Positions 56,906-64,000 of a stretch of 64,000 nt of DNA are shown piece after piece. This stretch comes from Gonapodya prolifera JEL478 (taxonomy: Eukaryota > Monoblepharomycota > Monoblepharidomycetes > Monoblepharidales > Gonapodyaceae): assembly GCA_001574975.1 (NCBI GenBank), contig KQ965771.1, positions 186,001-250,000 of the forward strand, in the 5' to 3' direction. The position numbers were made by a program, and so were the translations under genes. Position 1 is the stretch's first letter. Each line of letters begins with the position of its first letter. Below the pieces are notes generated by a model. It did not search any database. It saw nothing but the letters and a program-made list of their open reading frames with translations, and was not told the DNA's origin.

Positions 56906-58060
56906 GTGCCCGTGTCAGATCGGCGTCGTCATCAGGGAAAGGGTGGCAAAGAAGTGAGGGACTGGAATCCGCACCGTCTGGCGACCGAAGTCTACCACGC
57001 AATGCAATGTGGGATAACATACAGAATTGTAATGATGGACGTCGTCGGGGGTCGATTGGAGGGTACCTCTTGTGTTCTGATGATGTTTTTGGAGACGAGC
57101 TTCGAAGCCACGTCTGTGCCGCTTTGGCGTCAACACCCATTCTGGATGCTGCTATGAAACATATCTTCATGTGCGTGAGCCTCATTCCAGTGGTCTCGGG
57201 CTGTGGCAATAGCTCGCCTTCGCAAGCTGAAGACGGGACATGTTACTTTCTTCTTTCGGCATGCTCTATCTTCCGGTACGGCTATTTTGCGTCGCTGTAC
57301 CAGTTTCAACTACTCGGCGTTGCCTTACATTCTCGAAACGTACCCCCCACCTTACTCAACCGTTTATTGGATGGACTATGTCTGGCTGTGGCAGCACGCA
57401 CAAGCGGAAAAGTTCGCCAGGAAGAGTTACTTGAGGCTACCGACTACTTTATCCATGTTCCGCCTCGCACACAATTGCGGCGCGTCGCTCGTCTCGCTCG
57501 ACCTACGCCTTAAGCCGTTTATCGTCGACTGTGTTAGAGTACTGGCTTTGTTCTTTCATGTGACCGATGGAAAACGTCATCAGTCCATAAGGGAGACCGC
57601 GAGATCCTACCAAGCCTTTTCCCGACTCCTTCGCAATCCAGTGACAGATGACCCTGATCTCATTGACTGGGAGGAACTCCGGCACTACATGAATGTCAGG
57701 CACACGGGCATAACAAAGGCGTCTATTCGAGCCCACTTCAATCAGTCATGCGGCAACTTCACCTGTAGCGTCGGTACCAGACCTTCTCCCGAGCAGCCAG
57801 CCATGTCATCGTGCTCGCGCTGTCAGCGAGTTCGGTAATGTTCAAAGGAATGTCAAAAGGCGGACTGGAAGTACCATAAAGCGTGTTGCTGTGGTGCTAG
57901 AAGATGCCAGGTCCCGAGATTATGGTCCCCGGCGCTGGGTGGAAATCAGAAATTCATCGAGATGCTCAGAAGCCCGACCTTTGGAGATGGAGACATGGAA
58001 GAAGAGTTTGAGCAACTTCTCCAACTTTTGAATGAAATTGTCGAGAGCTTTGATATGTGA
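56906..58060 (+). pseudogene. MYND zinc-finger gene with an internal stop codon
   Basis: The clear coding part (from about 57203) includes SFNYSALPYILETYPPPYST, YWMDYVWLWQHAQAEKF, VVDCVRVLALFFHVTDG-like sequence, DLIDWEELRHYMNVRHTG, then the finger CSRCQRVR. TAA at 57836-57838 follows, and the same frame continues CSKECQKADWKYHKACC and a helical tail (EEFEQLLQLLNEIVESF) to 58060. In MYND fingers this position is the aromatic residue of YCSxxCQ, so the stop replaces a Tyr codon. Upstream (VYHAMQCGITYRIVMMDVV near 57000) lies in another frame. MYND fingers bind PxLxP-type peptides in nuclear factors. The gene is either recently inactivated or truncated just before the second zinc half-site. Confidence 0.6.
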
Positions 58061-58161
58061 GATGGCCATAAAACCCAATTTAGCGTTTCTCTTCAATAGC
58101 GTTTGAATACCCATGATTGTGCAATAAATGATTTTATAGCTGCATTTTGGCGATCTGTGGT

Positions 58162-59917
58162 TTATACTGTTGCATTAATATCGTGATGCATTGGCGCACA
58201 TCGACGCTGACTCACATCTAGGATATCACGCTTTGTATCTTGAGCGAGGGCATCCATAGGGAGACTGCAGGTGCGATGGCGATAGCAACGGTGAACATCT
58301 TCTCATTAAAAATCTTCTCACAAATGTCACTTACTCGTTCTCGTCTGATGACCGGCATGTCACGAAATTGTGTTCATGTATTCCATCGGTGTTAATCATT
58401 TGTCACAGAGTTTATGAGCCGAACTACCCTTACCGTATCTAAATGAAACATTTGAGTGAGAATCTGAAACTTAACATGCCAAAAAGAAAAGCAAGACTCA
58501 CCCAAATGGCATCTCCAGTTGTCTCGCAATCATCTCGATTCCGAGGAAGCAGTACGACGCGAAGAACACCACGAGAATGACGAGCCACTGGAGATCTTTC
58601 ACAAGCTGAAGAGGCAGGAAGAAGCAGTAAATAAACAGAATCTGGCGCAGATGGATAGAGTATGCGGGAGGTCTGTCGGAACATCAGNNNNNNNNNNNNN
58701 NNNNNNNNNNNNNNNNNNNNNNNNNNNNNNNNNNCTCACATAGGCGACGTCGCAATTCGTTCCAAAACGGTCGCGGTCTCAGTGAGGTTCGGCACCAGTG
58801 ACTGAACCGCTCCAGCGTTCGGGCCCGTGATAAGGTTTGCCAAATGAGCTTCCTGAAGGTGCTTTGCAAGAGCGTAGCCAATTTTGACTATCACCGCCGC
58901 CGATTGTCTGTCAGAACGTTGCTTTATTCAGTTGGAAATTGTGTCCCACAACTTACACGGCATTCCCTCTGACAGTGAGCCAAGGAATGTTAAAAGGAAT
59001 CACAAATGCCGTCAAGTACCACATAAACTCACCCCCGTTCTCATACACAATCGCGCCGTACGGCCCCAGAAGTGGATCGGTCTCGTTGAGCTCACGCTTA
59101 CCATTCTCCAAGTCTCCACCAGGAGATGTGAATGCGGATATCGGGATGACATCCATCACGTCGAGCATGTCCGAGAGCTGGTTCACATCCTTTTCTGGAA
59201 AGAAAGCGCCCAGTTGGAATGAATGGGTACATGCCAAAGCATCTCTCTCCACTCACCCGCCCTTAAGTAATGCTTCAAAGAGAACACGAACGCAATGAGC
59301 ATCTTCACGGCCTTTTGCTGTTGCCAAAAGCAACGCCCCCAGCAGATGATTTTCGTTAACTTTATCCCATGTAAAAAATAAATTGGTCTTCACTCACGCA
59401 TGCGGCGTTTCCGTCCTCCGTGTCCACGAACGACAGCATCATGGCTCGAATCCCGTTTCGACACTGGAATTGCAGGGTGCCCCATGTCTTCCTCCCTTCA
59501 TAGAACCTGTCGTAGGCCTGTGTTGACCGGAAAGCGAGGAGAAGACCGAGTACCACTCCGAGCTAGTTTTTCGGCGGGAATGGCTTCATGTGATGAAAAA
59601 GCGACGGTTCTGGCTCAATTCCCGTACCAGCGTGATAAAACTCGTCGGAAGTCTGAAGTCCATGGTGAGAATGAGGTCCAAATAGCAGACCACGGCGGTC
59701 CAGAGCACCAAAACCATCAAGGGTGGCATAACCTGCGCATCCAGCATGTTCAAGCAAGATCGAGACGATTGGAGGACTTCCAGAGACCCACCTGAAGCGC
59801 AATACTGCCGCGCATTTGGAAAGCTTCCACCCAGAGGTGCTTTTTCACGGCAGGGACAATGGTCTCAAGTGAAGCCGAAGACAGCGAGCGGGACAGAGTG
59901 CCACGGCGGTTCTCCAT
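58162..59917 (-). CDS. Bestrophin-like (UPF0187) membrane channel, 11 exons
   Basis: Exons 59917-59792, 59732-59628, 59562-59398, 59311-59257, 59194-59033, 58968-58959, 58907-58740, 58672-58502, 58438-58434, 58344-58335, 58264-58162 total 1,080 nt, 359 residues. Seen: MENRRGTLSRSLSSA, VMPPLMVLVLWTAVVCYLDL (TM), LGVVLGLLLAFRSTQAYDRF (TM plus the conserved AYDRF), FYEGRKTWG, ENGEGMPQSA, GYALAKHLQEAHL, ERIATSPIPPAYSIHLRQ, ILFIYCFFLPLQL (TM), and the signature LGIEMIARQLEMPFG with YDENDLPMD. Fungal and bacterial UPF0187 proteins are bestrophin-type anion channels. Exons of 10, 5 and 10 nt were inferred because they restore this signature with correct splice sites. The gap at 58688-58734 falls in an intron and does not affect the coding sequence. 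Confidence 0.86.
58688..58734. other. Assembly gap inside an intron
   Basis: 47 unknown bases between a GTGAG donor (58739-58735) and an acceptor ending at 58673. Joining the flanking exons gives SPIPPAYSIHLRQ without loss, as expected for this family. Confidence 0.95.
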
Positions 59918-60203
59918 CTTTGGAATACTGCGCGAGACGAAGAAGCACGGAAGCGATCGGGGGGGGTGTTGAGGAGCAGAAGACGGATGGGTGTTGCGGC
60001 TTGTCCCATGCCGGCAAGGTGAGTGGGGGACTTTGCGGCCGTGCGACCGACAGCTCGTGCTCAGAAGATCTTTCCTACGAAAAGATACATTTAGTATAAT
60101 TGAAAGGAGAGGCGAACATCGAACGTCACGTGTATTTGTGTTTTACGAGTCGAATGACATTCAAAATGGCAAAACCGCATTCTATGATGAACAAACAAAG
60201 AAA

Positions 60204-62005
60204 TTATTTCTTTTGACGCTTTCCCTTGGGAGTCTTCCCATCTCTCGTGTGTCCGCTCTCCGCACTGGAATGTTGCCCCAACAAGGGATTCTCCATGTGG
60301 GGCAGGTGCATGTGAGGTAAGTGAAAGCCGTCGTGTTGGGGCTGGCCCGGGTTGGAGGACGTTGTGTGAGGGGTTCGCTGGGTCTTGGTCGAGCTTGATG
60401 TTGAATCATCAAAATACCTCCCCTGACCAGACCGTTCCTCCGTTGGAGATGGCGTTAGAGGAGACCCTCTCTTTGCAGGAGAAAATGTGTAGATCCGCGA
60501 GGGTGGTTGCGGAGGAACTACGGCAGGACGCTGAGGTGTTCCATGAGATTTCGTCGACTGTCGTACTCGGGGATCATTAGAAGGAGGGAGCGATGACGCA
60601 AGTCCACCGGTTGTTGAATGATTCAATGGTGAAACGATGGGAGGGGAGGGTGGGTGCGAGCTCGTGCGTGAAGCGTTTGGAGTACCCGGAATGTTCCTGG
60701 AAGATTTGGGTCCAGAGCTCTGCCTCGGCGCGGCGCCTTGTGGGGTTTGGGTGCTCAAATTTGACAACATATGCAATAATGCGGGGTCGTCCACATAGAT
60801 CGCCTCGTCGTGCACCTTGCTGTACGTGTTGGTTCCTGTCGTACTGCTTAATGGTGGCGAGGGAGTACTGCTGTTCTGTGGCATGGATGGGTAGGTTCGC
60901 GTGGTACGACCGACCGGTGGCCGTGGTGGCAGACCCATCGTGGGCTCGAGCAGCTCGGGAGAGGTGACCACGTCCACGTCGATGACTTCATTATCCTGTA
61001 ATTCCACAGACCGACCACTTCGACGACCGTTCTTGGGGCTGCTCTCAATCTCCACCATTCTTCGCCGACCTGACGCGGAATCTTCTATGGTTCTTCCATT
61101 TACTGACACCGTTTTCGTCTCCCTGCCTCTCGCGTCGACTTTAGAGGTCGTCACTGTCGTCTTGCCCTGCCCGTCTCGCACTGTTGTAACCATCGTGCGC
61201 TCGCCCAGTGCGTTCACTGACGTGCTCGTGGATGTCGAGGTGAAGCTTCCGCCTCCTACCGAGCTCGTCGACATGAAGCCTGCAGAACTAGAACCCAGCA
61301 TGGCGCCCAAGAACTGGTCGTGGAACAGACCGCCATGTCCTCCCATCACAGAAGCCAAGGGATCCACACCTCCTCGCGAGAGTCCGCCAAAGGGAGAGGC
61401 AAAGGGAGCGGCGAATGGAGAAGTGAAGAGTGACGGGGGGCGAGAAAAGCCTCGGCTGTTTGCCCCCAGCTCCGAATCGAACAGGAAGTCCGAGAACGGA
61501 TCCCCGCCGCCAAAGAAGGACCGGAAGACATCGAACGGGTCGTGGAATTGGAAGTGCGAAAAGCCCTCAAAGGGGTCGAATGAGGGTGTGGTGAATGGTC
61601 GTCCAGCTCCCGATGTGCTTCCACGAGCCGAGGCACCCCTGGTGGAGCTCTCGAGGCCATGAGAATCGTACAGCTCCCGACGAGATGTATCCGACAGAAC
61701 CTCATAGGCTGGGAAGAAATAGGTTATCGATCGTCCAGCTTTATGACCACTGGTCGACGATCAAACGTTGCAGCAGCTCACCTTTAGAGACGAGCTTGAA
61801 CTTCTCCTCGGCCTCCTCCCTGTTGTTTGGATTCTTATCCGGATGCCATCTTAGAGCTTGCTTGTGGTACGCCTTGGAATGTGAAGGGTGAGTCAGTGTT
61901 TTCGAGAGCCACAAGACAGCGAGACCGTCGGCTGTAATGCACCTTTCTGACGTCGTCTTGTGAAGCGTCTCGAGAAATTTCAAGCACGGCGTAGAGGTCT
62001 GACAT
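60204..62005 (-). CDS. DnaJ/Hsp40 protein, DNAJB6-like layout
   Basis: Three exons (62005-61943, 61872-61782, 61708-60204) total 1,659 nt, 552 residues. The J domain is MSDLYAVLEISRDASQDDVR, KAYHKQALRWHPDKNPNN (HPD motif), AYEVLSDTSRRELYDSHG. Next comes a Gly/Phe/Ser-rich region (FDPFEGFSHFQFHDPFDVF, FFGGGDPFSDFLF) and a Ser/Thr-rich part (FTSTSTSTSVNALGERTM) with VTTVRDGQGKTTVTTSK, similar in layout to class B Hsp40s such as DNAJB6. The last 230 residues are disordered and Pro/Ser-rich, ending GKRQKK, a possible nuclear signal. It stimulates Hsp70 ATPase; the client is unknown. No zinc-finger CxxCxGxG repeats, so class A is excluded. Confidence 0.91.
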
Positions 62006-62164
62006 CGCGATCACGGCATGAAATGGGGAAATGGTGCTCTGTCGGCTTCCACACCATTCGAACACAAAAGGGGCCGCAGCTTGACGAAATACCGAGCTAT
62101 CCATAATTCATCAAATGTGGAAATGTTCCCTAAGGAGATCGATCCAACGTTTGTGCTTTTCACT

Positions 62165-62566
62165 TCAACATGGGTACTCCCCCGTAGCCAACCAAACCAA
62201 AAACGATTCATCATCTAAATCTTCGTCTTCTGGCCACCGCGGAACCTGCATAATGCGCTCCATATAATCAAGGACGGACCTGTCCCCCCCACTTTCCAAC
62301 AAAATCTGCACCGCAATATCATTCCTCCGGGCTCGCGCGTTGACCAGCGCTTGGTCCTTGCACGCGTGGATATCCGCACCGCGATCCAACAGACAGGGTA
62401 CAACATCACCCCTCTGGTCACTGAGTGCAGCGTCCCGAAGCGCAGAGTCCCGAAGCGCAGCATCATGGTATGCGCGAATGTTAGCGCCGCGATCCAGGAG
62501 AAGCTGTGCAGCTTCCAATCCAAACATGCTACTGGCGGCGGCGCGAAGTGCAGCGTCACCGTCCAT
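62165..62566 (-). CDS. Small ankyrin-repeat protein
   Basis: A single open frame of 133 residues from MDGDAALRAAASSMFG, with ankyrin-like units FGLEAAQLLLDRGANIRAYH, PCLLDRGADIHACKDQAL and IAVQILLESGGD, and a Leu/Asp/Trp-rich tail (EDEDLDDESFLVWLATGEY). Between the units lies DAALRDSALRDAALSD, produced by a tandem CGAAGCGCAG-type repeat. Typical ankyrin loops suggest protein binding. It may be a fragment of a longer gene, since the N-terminus begins within a repeat. Confidence 0.6.
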   Translation of the reverse strand: MDGDAALRAAASSMFGLEAAQLLLDRGANIRAYHDAALRDSALRDAALSDQRGDVVPCLLDRGADIHACKDQALVNARARRNDIAVQILLESGGDRSVLDYMERIMQVPRWPEDEDLDDESFLVWLATGEYPC

Positions 62567-63200
62567 GTGACATCGGCACCTGTCGCAGGTCTGATTGACT
62601 CACAGACAACTCAGAGAATGGGGAGTGTCGCAGGTAGGGCCTCGACAGTTGGTGTGACGACCAAGTCTGTTGGAGGTAGATATGCAAAAGAACTCAGCAA
62701 GCCCTGCAAAGGCGTGAGAATCCAATCAAATGAAATCTGGTGTCAGCAAAGATCCCCCAACTCGTCCCAAACCTGCCACCTGGTTGGCTTTGGTGGATGG
62801 GTTGTCGCGGAACTGACAACAGCTTCGGGCCGCCACGGCGTGGCGCCTGACAGGGGCTCGGCGCCGGATGGGCGTTAGGGCAATACCCTGAGGCACGACG
62901 CCAACACCCGGCGCACACACTATATAAGCCATAGCTACGGGGTAGTATTAATCAATCCAACCAATACACACACTTCTACCCTATTCTACCACTGACCCAC
63001 AATCCACAGTGACAGTACCGTCACAGGGTTTTGCTTCCTCTCACTGCAAAAACCACACTGTCCTTTTTTTTTCTCCCAATACAGATATAATACTACTGTG
63101 GTTGTGTGTGGCGTTTGTCTCCTGATCATGTCAACTAACACGAAGTCCACACAGAGAATCTCCAACACTTCTAAAACAACTATTTTTGTGGTTTTTTCAT
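62567..63200. other. Intergenic, possible promoter elements
   Basis: A TATATAAG box lies at about 62923-62930, and an imperfect palindrome (GTGACAGTACCGTCAC) near 63010-63025. No gene is seen. These could be the promoter of the small ankyrin gene on the minus strand or of an unseen transcript. Confidence 0.3.
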
Positions 63201-64000
63201 TTATATTCCCCATCCTCCCTCTCTCAAGTGTCCCATGCACATCCTGTCTTGGCTTGCTGATTGTGCCGTTATTCCAAAGAAGGTCGCAGAAACCTGTGAC
63301 ACACCTTGCTCCAGGAGGAGATCCAGAATGCCAGTGATGTCACCTTGCAGCAGTAAGTAATTCCTTGTTTGGGTCACTGATTCTGTGGTCCAGTAAGATC
63401 TTTGTAACAGTGAAGGATCCAAGATTGACTGTGTGGTGAAGGAGATAAGGATCACGTGGCTGCACTACTCCTCTGTCCAGAAGTACCTTTGCAGTTTCCA
63501 TCTGACCTCTTCCACCCACCACTTGGTACAGCATGGCATCACTGTCAAACTGGACATGACCACCGCAATCCAAGATATACTTGACAATGGCAGGGTTTCC
63601 ACCTAGTGCAGCACACTGGATGACGCTGCACCTCACTGAATCACTGGAAATGTCAGCACTGCATTCAAGAACAAGCTTCACCATTTCAATATTTCTGCTT
63701 TCTGCAGCAGCCTGGAGAACTTTTTCACCAACAATGTGAGCATGGCCTCCACATTCCAACAGCAGTTGTGAGAGTCCACATTCCCTTTTCCAGCTGCCTT
63801 GAGAAGTGCTTTATAACCTGACCACTGTGGATATTGACATCTGCCCTGTAGTCCAACAAAATGCTTCACCACCTTGATGTGCCCTGACACAGCTGTTGTA
63901 AATGTAACCACGGGGTTCAAGGTTCTTAATCCTGCATGTAGCATTTCCTCCATGACAGTGGGATGTCCCTTCTCTGCCATGTCAGTGAGAAAGGACTTGA
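63201..64000 (-). pseudogene. Ankyrin-repeat gene running off the right edge (frame broken)
   Basis: A minus-strand ankyrin gene enters from the right edge: MAEKGHPTVMEEMLHAGLRT, TFTTAVSGHIKVVKHFVG. A frame change near 63760 leads to QLLLECGGHAHIVGEKVLQA, NIEMVKLVLECSADIS, IVKYILDCGGHVQFDSDAML, METAKVLLDRGVV, VTKILLDHRIS, and a second change near 63345 to GDITGILDLLLEQGVSQ and the end at 63201. Two single-base shifts over about 250 codons. Ankyrin consensus residues are otherwise well kept, so decay is recent or the shifts are sequencing errors. Confidence 0.64.

Noticed and set aside
40302-57838. Reassigned stop codons (TAG or TAA as sense codons)
   Set aside because: TAA, TAG and TGA all end clearly defined genes in the window (eL32 TAA, DnaJ and SDR TGA), and the two internal stops are single events in otherwise decaying families.
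62668-63167. A possible solo LTR of about 500 bp with TGTTGGAG...CTCCAACA ends and a TATATAAG box
   Set aside because: No target-site duplication, no second copy in the window and no internal element; the short inverted ends can occur by chance.
1-64000. CRISPR arrays, bacterial operons, phage genes or rRNA genes
   Set aside because: No regularly spaced short repeats, no bacterial ribosome binding patterns and no rRNA sequence were seen; the genes are eukaryotic with spliceosomal introns.

Overview
The window is nuclear DNA of a fungus, most likely an early-diverging, chytrid-like lineage. The evidence is a set of intron-rich eukaryotic genes with mostly 50-120 bp GT-AG introns: ribosomal protein eL32, a Trm7/FTSJ1-type tRNA methyltransferase, a SNIP1/Pml1-type FHA splicing factor, a Siw14-type phosphatase, a DnaJ protein, a ZIP transporter and a bestrophin-like channel. 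Alongside them are expanded F-box families, microsomal P450s and a TKL kinase fused to Sel1 repeats, a combination known from basal fungi. The species cannot be named from the sequence.

Layout. 0-5.1 kb: a decayed F-box gene, two weak hypothetical genes and a diverged tandem repeat of about 507 bp. 5.1-10.7 kb: a small ankyrin protein, a ZIP zinc transporter and a 15-PGDH-like dehydrogenase, all apparently working genes. 10.8-21.4 kb: three F-box genes (all broken to some degree) followed by two intact tandem P450 genes. 21.4-29.3 kb: a TKL kinase-Sel1 fusion gene flanked by two diverged copies of a sequence of about 0.75 kb. 29.3-40.7 kb: a second F-box/P450 region with one intact F-box gene, several broken ones, an F-box/P450 chimeric junction, a SnoaL-like gene and a tandem F-box pair. 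40.8-47.1 kb: Trm7-like gene (with an assembly gap), two F-box/Cys-rich genes and a fourth P450. 47.2-62.0 kb: mostly conserved genes (eL32, Siw14-like phosphatase, Gfo/Idh/MocA oxidoreductase, ABM-domain protein, SNIP1-like FHA protein, MYND gene with an internal stop, bestrophin-like channel, DnaJ). 62.1-64 kb: ankyrin genes, one small and one broken at the edge.

Two themes stand out. First, conserved genes have reading frames that close exactly across 2-15 exons, while the F-box, one P450, MYND and one ankyrin gene carry frame breaks or single nonsense codons; this looks like birth-and-death evolution in an accessory repertoire rather than uniformly poor sequence. Second, the F-box trio at 10.8-15.5 kb and the F-box group at 30.3-34.0 kb have the same order in opposite orientation, both next to P450 sequence, so they look like an inverted duplicate block that then decayed. 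The best candidate for an unusual functional system is the 1,019-residue TKL kinase-Sel1 protein, which appears only if a 62-nt intron spanning an apparent stop is removed. All functional calls rest on reading translated sequence by eye; no database search was run.
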